Shown: piece after piece, positions 1 to 6,854 of the stretch
Numbering within the stretch: position 1 is the first letter of the stretch
Layout of the letters: every line of letters begins with the position of its first letter
From: Acholeplasmatales bacterium
GTDB taxonomy: Bacteria; Bacillota_I; Bacilli_A; Izemoplasmatales; Hujiaoplasmataceae
Length of the DNA stretch: 16,901 nt
Assembly: GCA_003477305.1 (NCBI GenBank)
Contig: DMTN01000054.1
Location: forward strand, 12,218 to 29,118
Reading direction: 5' to 3'
The notes under the pieces: model-generated
What the model was told of the DNA's origin: nothing
Databases searched by the model: none
Seen by the model: only the letters and a program-made list of their open reading frames with translations
Program-made: the position numbers and the translations under genes

Positions 1-226
1 GACCGATCGAGAAAGATGAGAATGAAAGGCCGGTCCCCGAGATCGCAAGCAGAAACTCGAGGCCGGACGGTGCGTAGGCCACCAGTCCATACAGAACGCT
101 TGTGACGAGCGCGGCGGCGAATTGAAAGATGAAGATGCCGATGCCGATGATCAGGACCTTTTTACTGAGAAGCGGTTTTTCAACGACGGGGATCGCGATC
201 CCGTCGATTGTCGGGCTGTTGTCCAT
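1..226 (-). CDS. N-terminal part of an unidentified membrane protein (partial, runs off the left edge)
   Basis: Read on the minus strand, an open frame of 75 codons starts at ATG 226-224 and continues past base 1 without a stop. The start is supported by AGGAG (plus positions 232-236) five bases upstream and by a near-consensus promoter at 271-299. The peptide begins MDNSPTIDGIAIPVVEKPLL, a short polar N-terminus. A strongly hydrophobic segment (about residues 25-48, VLIIGIGIFIFQFAAALVTS) follows, and a second begins near residue 55, so it is an integral membrane protein. Such an N-terminus would suit a CPBP/CAAX-type membrane protease or many other polytopic proteins, but no diagnostic motif lies inside the window and I do not assign a function. 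It is the only recognisable minus-strand gene here and is divergent from the acyltransferase gene at 536. Confidence 0.75.
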   Translation of the reverse strand, partial: MDNSPTIDGIAIPVVEKPLLSKKVLIIGIGIFIFQFAAALVTSVLYGLVAYAPSGLEFLLAISGTGLSFSSFSIG

Positions 227-270
227 GATGTCTCCTACATCCCCATCGTTTCGGGATGATATTCGCCTCG

Positions 271-299
271 ATAATACAGTAAACATCGGAACTTGTCAA
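271..299 (-). promoter_or_regulatory. Strong sigma-A-type promoter for the leftward membrane-protein gene
   Basis: On the minus strand a perfect TTGACA (plus 294-299) is followed by 17 bases and TATTAT (plus 271-276, five of six consensus bases). Transcription would start near 264, giving a leader of about 38 bases that contains the Shine-Dalgarno site. It is the best match to consensus in the window. Confidence 0.8.
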
Positions 300-353
300 T
301 CTCACTATAATGAAATTGGGTCGACAATCTGGGCAGTAGCTTACGCAATTATG

Positions 354-382
354 TTGATAACATCAGGAAAAAGATTTATAGT
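354..382 (+). promoter_or_regulatory. Candidate sigma-A promoter with no ORF close downstream
   Basis: TTGATA (354-359), 17 bases, then TATAGT (377-382): each box matches five of six consensus bases at optimal spacing. The next gene start is at 536, about 150 bases on, and that gene has its own -10 at 504-509. This promoter therefore either gives a long structured leader or drives a small RNA. It is a sequence match only. Confidence 0.5.
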
Positions 383-400
383 TGATATGCCAATCAATTC

Positions 401-450
401 AGAACAGCGAATTCCGAATGGTAAGCGCTTGCCAATTTTGCGGCTATTCT
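401..450 (+). other. Nested inverted repeats in the 227-535 intergenic region
   Basis: The 309 bases between the two divergent genes (227-535) are clearly more AT-rich than the flanking coding sequence. Besides the promoters, an outer arm AGAACAGC (401-408) pairs with GCTATTCT (443-450), with one A/C mismatch. Inside it, TGGTAA (419-424) pairs with TTGCCA (429-434) around a GCGC loop, followed by ATTTTG. The structure begins about 12 bases after the predicted start of the 354-382 promoter, so it would form in that RNA. I find no convincing coding frame here. Confidence 0.35.
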
Positions 451-500
451 GTAAAAAATGACAATTTATTCGGATAACGCGGGTGGATGAAAATCAAGTG

Positions 501-509
501 TGCTATAAT
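501..509 (+). promoter_or_regulatory. Extended -10 promoter for the acyltransferase-symporter operon
   Basis: TGCTATAAT is a perfect extended -10 (TGn plus TATAAT at 504-509). No good -35 lies 16-18 bases upstream, as is usual for extended -10 promoters. Transcription would start near 516, about 20 bases before the GTG start at 536. Confidence 0.65.
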
Positions 510-535
510 CGTCCACAGACAGGGGGGGATCGACG

Positions 536-1663
536 GTGACTTTCAAAGAATATATTTTGCATAAGCTGCTTGCCGGTTTCTATCGCTCCCGTTATCGTTT
601 TGAATACCGTTTCACCGATTTTGATCCCAAACGCCAAGACCCTTATATTTTGGTCGGCAACCATTCCTGCCTGATCGACGGACAGTTCACCACGCTTCCG
701 CTCGACAAGTATCCCTTTCCCGTGATCAACGCTTTCGTCTTCACGAGCGGCTTCATGAAATTCGTCCTGATGAAGCTGATCACGTCGATTCCGAAACGCA
801 AAGGACAGATGGACGTCCCGACCATCCGTACGATCATGGAGACGCTCAAGAACGGGCGCGGGATCATGATCTTCCCCGAGGGAAATTCCTCCTATTTCGG
901 GAAAGAAAGCCCGATCATGCCCGGCACCGGAAAGTTTCTCAAAAAGATGAAGAAGGACGTCGTCTTCTGCAAGACGAACGGCGGATACTTGAGCCGTCCG
1001 CGGTGGTCCGACAAAGGCATTCCGCACGGACTCTTCGATGTCCACTACTATGGACTCTTCAAAGCCGCCGAACTTGAAACGATGGCTCCCGAGGAGATCG
1101 AATCCCGCCTCGCCGGCGAACTCAAGTTCAACGACTGGGACTGGAACCGCGAAGCGAAGCACCGCTATGTCAGCAAGCATCGCGCCGACGGCGTCGACCG
1201 GTTCATCTACGCCTGCCCGAAATGCGGAAGTTGGCAGACGTTGACCGGCCGCGGGTCGAGCATTCATTGTTCTAAGTGCGGCGAAATCGCACGATTCAAC
1301 GAATACAGCCTGTTGGAAGGACTCCCGTTCGACAACCTCGTCGATTGGGACCGCTACCAGAAGACGCTGCTTCCCGAAATCGTCAAGACCCAGATTCGTT
1401 CGTCCGGCGAGATGTACGACGTCGACACCCTTTCCTATCGTAAGAAGAGCATCGGCGCGATGTCGATCTCGCTGTGGAACCATATCCTCAGGATCTGGAA
1501 CAAACGCCGTCGGTACGACATTCCGCTTGCGGAAATCACCGGGCTTGTGCTGACACGCAAGGACGAGTTGTCGTTTGATGTCGGCGAGAAGACGTATTTC
1601 TTCAAACTCAAAGATCCGATGCTGTTTCTCGATGCAATCAATCTATTAAAAGGAGCCGCTTGA
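536..1663 (+). CDS. PlsC-type lysophospholipid acyltransferase with an internal zinc ribbon
   Basis: A 375-residue protein of the glycerolipid acyltransferase (PlsC/LPLAT) superfamily, predicted to transfer an acyl chain to a lysophospholipid or related acceptor at the inner membrane face. The catalytic HX4D motif is H43-SCLI-D48 (within GNHSCLIDGQ), and the block III FPEG motif is at 113-116 (IMIFPEGNSS). NGGYLSRPRW at 148-157 is a third conserved patch. After the catalytic domain two CxxC knuckles (C227/C230 and C245/C248) form an apparent zinc ribbon, followed by a roughly 125-residue C-terminal region. PlsC itself is about 240 residues, so this is an extended form. The GTG start is chosen because AGGGGGG (about 520-527) lies at suitable distance and translation begins just after the extended -10. 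The stop is one base before the symporter ATG, so the two are co-transcribed. The acceptor substrate cannot be told from sequence. Confidence 0.85.
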   Translation: MTFKEYILHKLLAGFYRSRYRFEYRFTDFDPKRQDPYILVGNHSCLIDGQFTTLPLDKYPFPVINAFVFTSGFMKFVLMKLITSIPKRKGQMDVPTIRTIMETLKNGRGIMIFPEGNSSYFGKESPIMPGTGKFLKKMKKDVVFCKTNGGYLSRPRWSDKGIPHGLFDVHYYGLFKAAELETMAPEEIESRLAGELKFNDWDWNREAKHRYVSKHRADGVDRFIYACPKCGSWQTLTGRGSSIHCSKCGEIARFNEYSLLEGLPFDNLVDWDRYQKTLLPEIVKTQIRSSGEMYDVDTLSYRKKSIGAMSISLWNHILRIWNKRRRYDIPLAEITGLVLTRKDELSFDVGEKTYFFKLKDPMLFLDAINLLKGAA

Positions 1664-1664
1664 C

Positions 1665-3047
1665 ATGGAAAAATGGAATGTTCTGATTTATCTGATTTTG
1701 ATCGGAGTCCTGCTGTTCGTCGGTAAAATCGTCAAAACGAAAGTCCCCATCATCAACAAGATCGTCCTCCCCACCGCGCTCATGGGCGGTATCGTCGGGC
1801 TCGCCGTTTCGCTCATCGTCCAGGCGATCTGGCCGACGGTCAGCCTCGTCGACACGGACGTCATGGAGACGATCGTCTACCACGCGCTCGCGCTCGGCTT
1901 CATCTCGCTCTCGCTCAAGAAGACCGACAAGCTGAACAAGCCGAAACGCAAACTTTGGTCGACCGGCATGATCATCACCAGCACCTACGCCATGCAAGGG
2001 TTCCTCGGCGTCCTGCTCGTCATGTTGTTCTGGAGCGACAAGTTCATCGGTTCCGGCATCCTGCTTGCGCTCGGTTTTGGACAAGGTCCCGGTCTCGCCA
2101 TCAGTTTCGGCAACATGTGGACCGAGTTTCTCGGCGGCAACGGCGCCTCGCTCGGCGCTTCATATGCTTTCCTCGGTTTCCTCTGGGGCGGCGTCGTCGG
2201 CGTCTTCGCAATCAATTTTCTCGCTCGCAAGAAAGGCTTCGAAAAGCCATTGAAGTACGAAGACCGGTCGGTCGGGAAGACGACGATCGAAATCGATACC
2301 GTCCGGGAAATCAGCACGCTCGACGGCCTCACCGTGCAGCTCGTCATCATCTCGATCATCTATGGGCTCGTCTGGCTCACGCTGTACGTGTTCGGCCTGA
2401 TCCTGAAACCGGAACTCGGCGGTATCGGCAAGACTGTCTACAACCTGATGGAAGGCTTCAACTTCATCATCGGCATCGGGTATGCGGTTTTGTACAAACT
2501 GCTTTTGAAGGTGATTCAGAAGAAGAATCCGGAGGCCGAACTCATCACCAACAACTATCTGCTTTCGAACATTTCCTCGACCTGCTTCAACTACATGATC
2601 GCCGGCTCGGTTTTGACGATCACCGCGAGTTTCCTTTCGGAATTCGGTTGGCTGCTCCTGGTCGTCACGACCGTCGGCGGCATCGCGACCTTCTTTTACA
2701 CCCGATTCATCGCCTACCGCGTCTACACGCAATATAAAGATGAATATTTCATCGCCCTCTACGGCATGCTGACGGGCGTCGCCTCGACCGGCATCGCGCT
2801 GTTGAAAGGCCTCGACCGCAATCTCGAGACCCCCGTCGCCGAAGAGCTCGTGCTCGGATCGGGCACAGCGATCGCGATGGCGCTGCCGCTGTTCGCCATC
2901 CTCATGTTGCCGCAGCTGGGACAGGGAACCGCCAACCAGGTCCTGTTCAACTGGATCACGCTTCTCGGCTGTCTTGCCTATAGCGTCATGATGGTCGTCA
3001 TCCTGATGATCCGGTCCCGCAAAAAAGTCGCAGCGAAAAACATCTGA
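1665..3047 (+). CDS. gltS: GltS-type sodium/glutamate symporter family protein
   Basis: A 460-residue polytopic protein with about ten to twelve hydrophobic segments, resembling the glutamate:Na+ symporter (ESS/GltS) family. It shows the family's two repeated halves, each with a glycine-rich, reentrant-loop-like stretch: GFGQGPGLAISFG around residues 137-149 in the first half, and YGMLTGVASTGIALLKG around 366-382 in the second, followed by LETPVAEELVLGSGTA. The central hydrophilic linker (about 187-222) is charged. Length fits the longer bacterial members; E. coli GltS is about 400 residues. AGGAG at 1651-1655 gives a nine-base spacing to ATG 1665, and the acyltransferase stop ends at 1663, so translation is probably coupled. 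Family assignment is fairly secure, but glutamate as substrate is inferred from the family name only. A hairpin terminator candidate follows. Confidence 0.8.
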   Translation: MEKWNVLIYLILIGVLLFVGKIVKTKVPIINKIVLPTALMGGIVGLAVSLIVQAIWPTVSLVDTDVMETIVYHALALGFISLSLKKTDKLNKPKRKLWSTGMIITSTYAMQGFLGVLLVMLFWSDKFIGSGILLALGFGQGPGLAISFGNMWTEFLGGNGASLGASYAFLGFLWGGVVGVFAINFLARKKGFEKPLKYEDRSVGKTTIEIDTVREISTLDGLTVQLVIISIIYGLVWLTLYVFGLILKPELGGIGKTVYNLMEGFNFIIGIGYAVLYKLLLKVIQKKNPEAELITNNYLLSNISSTCFNYMIAGSVLTITASFLSEFGWLLLVVTTVGGIATFFYTRFIAYRVYTQYKDEYFIALYGMLTGVASTGIALLKGLDRNLETPVAEELVLGSGTAIAMALPLFAILMLPQLGQGTANQVLFNWITLLGCLAYSVMMVVILMIRSRKKVAAKNI

Positions 3048-3053
3048 TTTACC

Positions 3054-3081
3054 GTCGGACCTCCGGGTCCGACTTTCATTT
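3054..3081 (+). terminator. Probable intrinsic terminator after the gltS-like gene
   Basis: An eight-base-pair GC-rich stem, GTCGGACC (3054-3061) with GGTCCGAC (3066-3073), closes a TCCG loop and is followed by TTTCATTT. The stem is perfect but the T tract is interrupted. Confidence 0.65.
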
Positions 3082-3085
3082 GGGG

Positions 3086-3114
3086 TTGTTTTCCGACGAC
3101 CAAAGCGGTATAAT
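3086..3114 (+). promoter_or_regulatory. Promoter of the YwaF-like gene
   Basis: TTGTTT (3086-3091), a 17-base spacer and a perfect TATAAT (3109-3114). The start would fall near 3121, giving a leader of roughly 29 bases with AAGGGGGA just before ATG 3150. Confidence 0.7.
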
Positions 3115-3149
3115 GGCAATTGCATTGATTCATCCAAGGGGGATATACT

Positions 3150-3935
3150 ATGTATCTGGATTTACTGGGGCTTGAAAACGCCTCTCCGGAAGTATTCGGT
3201 TTCAAACACATCAGCGGCATGCTGTTCATCTTCGCGGCGATCGCCGTCATCCTCGTTCTGCTCTTCACGGTATTCAAAAAACACAACCGGTCCCGCGCCC
3301 TCAAGACGATGGCGATTCTCATCCTGACGCTCGAAGCCATCAAATACACGTATGCCTTCATCGTCTACGGCAGCTTTCCGGCCCATTTCATTCCGATGCA
3401 GCTCTGCAGTTTCTCGCTCTATCTGATGCCGATCGTCGCTTTCGGCAACGGCAAGGTGAAGCAGTTCTTCTTGCCGACGACGTTCGCCGTCGGATTTCTC
3501 GCCGGGCTCATCACGCTTGCGTATCCGGTCACGGTCCTCGGCGGCCCGTATGGCTGGGAAATGACGGTCGACAACATCCTGCCGTATCATAGTTTCATCT
3601 ACCACGGCACGATGATTTTCTTCTCGCTGTATCTGCTTTTCTCGCACGAATACCGGCCCGACATCAAGGACTATCCCCGCGCCTACGCCACGCTCATCGC
3701 GTTCGGCGTCCTGGCGATGATCACCAACGCCATCTTCGGCACCGACATGATGTTTTTGAATACCGGCGCCGGCAACCCGTTCCAGTTCATCCTCCAGCAA
3801 AACGGCCGTCTCGCGTACATGGCGTTCATGCTCGTGATCGCCGCGCTCCTGTTGTTCTTCCCGTTCGCCCCGTCGCTTCTGCGCAAGGCGATGCGCCTCG
3901 AAGGAACGACCGCCAAAGCAACCGCTAAAAATTAG
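3150..3935 (+). CDS. YwaF/TMEM164-like integral membrane protein
   Basis: A 261-residue protein with about seven hydrophobic segments and a short basic C-terminus. It matches what I recall of the bacterial YwaF (TIGR02206) family and its eukaryotic relative TMEM164. Signature stretches are HFIPMQLCSFSLYLMPI (residues 79-95), PYHSFIYHG (145-153) and GAGNPFQFI further on. In human TMEM164 a cysteine and a histidine have been proposed to act in acyl transfer between lipids; the equivalents here would plausibly be C86 and H147 or H152, which is inference. A possible lipid-related role would suit the acyltransferase nearby, but this gene has its own promoter and terminator. AAGGGGGA precedes the ATG at good spacing, and the stop codon lies inside the terminator stem. 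Bacterial function is unknown. Confidence 0.75.
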   Translation: MYLDLLGLENASPEVFGFKHISGMLFIFAAIAVILVLLFTVFKKHNRSRALKTMAILILTLEAIKYTYAFIVYGSFPAHFIPMQLCSFSLYLMPIVAFGNGKVKQFFLPTTFAVGFLAGLITLAYPVTVLGGPYGWEMTVDNILPYHSFIYHGTMIFFSLYLLFSHEYRPDIKDYPRAYATLIAFGVLAMITNAIFGTDMMFLNTGAGNPFQFILQQNGRLAYMAFMLVIAALLLFFPFAPSLLRKAMRLEGTTAKATAKN

Positions 3936-3964
3936 TCCTTCACGGGCTAATTTTTTTCTTTTTT
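3927..3964 (+). terminator. Intrinsic terminator overlapping the YwaF-like stop codon
   Basis: ATTAGTCC pairs with GGGCTAAT around a TTCAC loop. The stem extends through AAAA/TTTT and continues into a long T-rich tail (3951-3964). The TAG stop at 3933-3935 is part of the ascending arm. Confidence 0.85.
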
Positions 3965-3984
3965 GATGACTTTCGCGTTATAAT
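3956..3984 (+). promoter_or_regulatory. Promoter of the DUF2804-DUF1292 operon
   Basis: A perfect TATAAT at 3979-3984 follows the preceding terminator directly. The -35 position at 17-base spacing (TTCTTT, 3956-3961) is weak and lies in the terminator T tract. The predicted start is near 3991, 30 bases before ATG 4021. Confidence 0.55.
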
Positions 3985-4020
3985 GGTGATAAGGACGATA
4001 GGGTCAAGGATGGTGAAACG

Positions 4021-5040
4021 ATGCAAAACGAAATCAAGGAAAAACAGCCGCTGTTCGACGCTTCGGGACATCTCGCAAATCCCGGGTATGCCAAGCGGAT
4101 GCTGTTCGAGTACGCACGCAAAGACGTCAAGGCATCCGGCTGGCGGATCAAGGAATGGGATTATTATGCGGTATTGAACGATGATTTCGGTTTTTCCTGC
4201 ACGATCGCCGACTTGAGTTACAGTTCGCTCGTGAGCGCCAATTTCATCGATTTCAAGACCGGAACCTACCTGACCAAAAGCAAGATCGGCTGGTTCACCT
4301 TCGGCAAGATGGGGCTTCCCTCCACATCGGAAACGGGCAATGTCGGATACCACGACAAGGTATTCGATTTCGACTTTCACCGCGATGAAGCCGGCCGCCG
4401 GCTGCGCGTTCAGATCCGCGGTTTTTGCGCACAAGGCGACCTCGCAGCCGACATCCAACTGGAGGCTCCCGACGACGATTCGATGGTGATTGCGACCCCC
4501 TGGCCGACCTTGAAACCGCGTTTCTATCTCAACCAGAAGATCAATTGCATGCCCGCGACCGGAACCGTGAAGGTCGGCGACCGCATCTGCACCTTCGATC
4601 CGGCGTCTTCCTTCGGCGTGCTCGACTGGGGCCGCGGCGCGTGGACGTATAAGAACACATGGTACTGGGGCAGCGCCTCCGGGATGGCCGCCGGCAGCCG
4701 GTTCGGCTTCAACATCGGCTATGGGTTCGGCGACACCTCGAAGGCATCCGAAAACATGATGTTCTTCGACGGCAAGGCACACAAGCTCGACCAGGTCACA
4801 TTCCATCTCGATGACACCGACGTGATGAAACCGTGGACCTTCACGTCCAACGACGGCCGCTTCGAGATGACGATGACGCCGCTTGTCGACCGCCAGGACG
4901 AGATCAATTTCGGCATCATCAAGAATCTCGGCCACCAGGTGTTCGGCCGCTTTGCCGGGTGGGTCGTCCTCGACGACGGCTCCCGCCTCGAAATCAAGGA
5001 TTTGCTCGGCTTTGCCGAAAAAATAACGAATCACTATTAA
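4021..5040 (+). CDS. DUF2804 family protein
   Basis: A 339-residue soluble protein with no signal peptide or membrane segment. The layout is that of the DUF2804 family: an N-terminal KASGWRIKEWDYYAV (residues 37-51), a central beta-rich region, the highly conserved VLDWGRGAWTYKNTWYW (200-216), then FGFNIGYGFGDTSKASEN (228-245), and a C-terminal LLGFAEKITNHY. This family has no established biochemical role; its beta-rich, Trp-rich, lipocalin-like character has suggested ligand binding, which I cannot test here. AAGGA at 4006-4010 serves the ATG; the ATG at 4011 is out of frame. The DUF1292-like gene begins 14 bases after the stop, so the two are probably one transcript. Confidence 0.8.
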   Translation: MQNEIKEKQPLFDASGHLANPGYAKRMLFEYARKDVKASGWRIKEWDYYAVLNDDFGFSCTIADLSYSSLVSANFIDFKTGTYLTKSKIGWFTFGKMGLPSTSETGNVGYHDKVFDFDFHRDEAGRRLRVQIRGFCAQGDLAADIQLEAPDDDSMVIATPWPTLKPRFYLNQKINCMPATGTVKVGDRICTFDPASSFGVLDWGRGAWTYKNTWYWGSASGMAAGSRFGFNIGYGFGDTSKASENMMFFDGKAHKLDQVTFHLDDTDVMKPWTFTSNDGRFEMTMTPLVDRQDEINFGIIKNLGHQVFGRFAGWVVLDDGSRLEIKDLLGFAEKITNHY

Positions 5041-5054
5041 TGGAGGAAAATACC

Positions 5055-5363
5055 ATGAACGACAAAGAAATCTACGATGCGATTTTAAACGACGACAATC
5101 TCGAGAACATCACCATGACGGACGACGACGGGCACCAGTTCGAAATGGCCCAGATCGGCACGATGCCGATGCACGACGTCGTCTACGGCATTCTCGAACT
5201 GCTGAAGATCGACGGCCGGGACGTCACGGAAGAAGAAGCCGGGCTGGTCATGCTCGAACTCGACTGCGACGATGAAACGGGTGAAATCTACGTCACCACG
5301 GTCGACGAGGACGACATTTTCGACGAAGTCATCGAGGCGTTCAACGCGCTCCCCGAAGACTAA
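5055..5363 (+). CDS. Small acidic DUF1292-like protein
   Basis: A 102-residue, very acidic protein: roughly a third of residues are Asp or Glu, and the C-terminal half ends DEDDIFDEVIEAFNALPED. The pattern of an acidic N-terminus with 'DDDGHQFEMAQIGTM', a short hydrophobic core (YGILELLKI) and 'EEAGLVMLELD...GEIYVTTVDEDDIFDEV' fits the DUF1292 (YrzB-like) family, whose function is unknown. GGAGG at 5042-5046 places the start at ATG 5055; a longer frame beginning at 4833 lies inside the DUF2804 gene and lacks such a site. In many Bacillota DUF1292 genes sit near the Holliday-junction resolvase YqgF, so pairing with DUF2804 is less usual. A soluble cytosolic role is expected. Confidence 0.75.
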   Translation: MNDKEIYDAILNDDNLENITMTDDDGHQFEMAQIGTMPMHDVVYGILELLKIDGRDVTEEEAGLVMLELDCDDETGEIYVTTVDEDDIFDEVIEAFNALPED

Positions 5364-5386
5364 AGGACGATGTCGCTTCCAGCAGG

Positions 5387-5423
5387 CGGATTTTGCCGCA
5401 TTATGCGGTTGAAAACCGTTTTC
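5387..5423 (+). terminator. Weak terminator-like hairpin after the DUF1292-like gene
   Basis: CGG-A-TTTT (5387-5394) pairs with AAAACCG (5412-5418) with one bulge, enclosing the smaller hairpin CCGCA-TTA-TGCGG (5396-5408), and is followed by TTTTC. The fold is imperfect and the T tract short. Confidence 0.35.
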
Positions 5424-5427
5424 GCTG

Positions 5428-5459
5428 TTTCAATGATCGGGATTGTATGATATGATAAT
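5428..5459 (+). promoter_or_regulatory. Probable promoter of the superoxide reductase gene
   Basis: Overlapping -10-like boxes occur in TATGATATGATAAT (5446-5459). The TATGAT at 5451-5456 lies 17 bases after TTTCAA (5428-5433), a poor -35. The exact register is uncertain. The leader to ATG 5499 would be about 35 bases. Confidence 0.4.
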
Positions 5460-5498
5460 CGGTAGAATCCGAATCGAATGCAAAGGAGCACATACCTG

Positions 5499-5873
5499 AT
5501 GAACATCTTCTATTGTAAGCATTGTAAGCGCATCGTCTACACGTATTACGGCGGCGGGACGTTGACCTGCTGCGGCGAGGAAATGACCCTTCTGCAACCG
5601 AAATCGATGGACGTCGGAAACGAAAAGCATCTGCCGGTCGTCGAGCGCATCGCTCCCGATCAGATCAAGGTGACCGTCGGCAGCGTCCTGCATCCGATGA
5701 CTCCGGAGCATTACATCCAGTGGCTTTTCGTCGCTCAGGATCACTCCTATCAGATCAAGACCTTCGAACCCGGCGACCATCCGGCCAAGACGTTCTTCGT
5801 CGAGCCCGGAAACGAAGTCAAGGTGTACGAATTCTGCAACCTGCACGGTCTTTGGCTCACCACATTGAATTGA
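5499..5873 (+). CDS. dfx: Superoxide reductase, two-iron class I (desulfoferrodoxin)
   Basis: A 124-residue cytosolic enzyme that reduces superoxide to hydrogen peroxide using electrons from rubredoxin or a similar donor, an anaerobe's oxidative-stress defence. The N-terminal desulforedoxin centre is complete: C6-x2-C9 and the adjacent pair C24-C25. The catalytic neelaredoxin-type centre is also complete: E42-K43-H44 (the EKH lid and first His ligand), H65 (HPM), H71 (EHYIQW), C113 and H116 (CNLH). Length matches desulfoferrodoxins (about 125). AAAGGAG at 5482-5488 lies ten bases before ATG 5499; an ATG at 5478 would put that site inside the coding region, so the downstream start is chosen. 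It forms its own unit, with a promoter-like region before it and a strong terminator after it. Confidence 0.95.
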   Translation: MNIFYCKHCKRIVYTYYGGGTLTCCGEEMTLLQPKSMDVGNEKHLPVVERIAPDQIKVTVGSVLHPMTPEHYIQWLFVAQDHSYQIKTFEPGDHPAKTFFVEPGNEVKVYEFCNLHGLWLTTLN

Positions 5874-5884
5874 ACGCATCCAAC

Positions 5885-5920
5885 GGAAAGCGGCGGTTCG
5901 CGCTGAACCGCCGCTTTTCC
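5885..5920 (+). terminator. Intrinsic terminator after the superoxide reductase gene
   Basis: The stem AGCGGCGGTTC (5889-5899) with GAACCGCCGCT (5905-5915) is 11 perfect base pairs around GCGCT. AAA/TTT pairs flank it, and it ends in TTTTCC. The stem is very stable and the T tract modest. Confidence 0.85.
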
Positions 5921-5974
5921 GATTCTATGATTCCGGGGCGAGACTCCCGGGAATTGACGGGGGAGTGTTAGCTG

Positions 5975-6817
5975 ATGGCAATCATCGATTTTCTCAAATA
6001 CATCCTGCTCGGCATCGTCCAGGGCTTCACCGAAGTCTTGCCGGTGTCGTCCAGCGGACACGTCCAGCTGTTCATGGTTCTTTTAAACGTCGACATCACC
6101 GAAAACCTGCTTTTCCAGATTGTCGTGAACACCGGGTCGCTGATTGCCTTTCTGGCCATCTTCGCCAAGGATATCGTCCAACTCGCGAAGGATTGCTTCC
6201 ACTTCGTATTTCGCCCCTCCCGGCGCGAGACGACGCGCGAAGGCTTCGTCTTCGTTCTGAAATTGCTGCTCGCATCGATTCCCGCGGCGATCGTCGGCAT
6301 CTGTTTCAAGGATGCGATCGACGAGGCCCTCGAAGCGTACGGTACGCTCCTTTCCGGGATCGGCCTTCTGGTGACCGGAACGATTTTGCTTCTGGTTTCG
6401 CAACTGCGGATCCGCCATGGCAAAACCGACTTTACCTGCAAAGATGCGATCGCCGTCGGCGTCGCCCAGGCGTTCGCCCTCGTTCCCGGGCTCTCGCGCT
6501 CGGGTTCGACGACCGCGATCGCCCTCAAACGCGGCATCGGTCTCGACACGGCGCTTAGATTCTCCTTCATGATGTACATCCCGGTTTCGATCGGATCGCT
6601 TCTGTTTGCGGTCATGGACTTCGCCGAGGAGCCCGGGTCGTTGCCGGGGGCTGTGACCCTCGTCAGTTACGGCGTCGCGCTCGCGGCCGCGATGTTCGCC
6701 ACCTTGATCGCCTATCGGCTCATCTTCAACGCGTTCCGATCCGGCCGGCTCAAACTCTTCAGCGTCTACTGTTTCGGCGTCGGGTTATTGTCGATTGTTC
6801 TCTTCATGGTCGTATAA
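5975..6817 (+). CDS. uppP: Undecaprenyl-diphosphatase UppP (first copy)
   Basis: A 280-residue polytopic membrane enzyme that removes a phosphate from undecaprenyl diphosphate to regenerate the lipid carrier for envelope glycans; it is also known as the bacitracin-resistance protein BacA. Both family motifs are intact: QGFTEVLPVSSSGH at residues 16-29 (E20, S25-S27, H29) and VPGLSRSGSTT at 170-180 with R175. Length matches the family (about 270-280). GGGGGAG at 5959-5965 is nine bases before the ATG. No strong promoter is seen in the 54-base gap after the dfx terminator; TATGAT at 5926-5931 is the only candidate -10. A small bulged hairpin (TTCCGGG with CCCGGGAA, about 5931-5953) lies in the leader. 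The second uppP follows 37 bases later. Confidence 0.93.
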   Translation: MAIIDFLKYILLGIVQGFTEVLPVSSSGHVQLFMVLLNVDITENLLFQIVVNTGSLIAFLAIFAKDIVQLAKDCFHFVFRPSRRETTREGFVFVLKLLLASIPAAIVGICFKDAIDEALEAYGTLLSGIGLLVTGTILLLVSQLRIRHGKTDFTCKDAIAVGVAQAFALVPGLSRSGSTTAIALKRGIGLDTALRFSFMMYIPVSIGSLLFAVMDFAEEPGSLPGAVTLVSYGVALAAAMFATLIAYRLIFNAFRSGRLKLFSVYCFGVGLLSIVLFMVV

Positions 6818-6854
6818 ACATGCAAACACACAATAAAAAAGGAGTTGAACGCCG

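Noticed and set aside
503..1483. 326-codon minus-strand frame opposite the acyltransferase
   Set aside because: The + strand frame has intact HX4D, FPEG and zinc-ribbon motifs; the minus frame has nothing recognisable.
2160..3137. 325-codon minus-strand frame opposite the gltS-like gene
   Set aside because: Same antisense codon-bias effect; charged, repetitive composition, no motif and no ribosome site.
4833..5054. N-terminally extended form of the DUF1292-like gene starting at 4833
   Set aside because: The extra codons lie in the DUF2804 gene in another frame; GGAGG at 5042-5046 marks ATG 5055.
5478..5498. ATG 5478 as start of the superoxide reductase
   Set aside because: It would place the Shine-Dalgarno site AAAGGAG inside the coding region; known family members begin near the first CxxC, as with ATG 5499.
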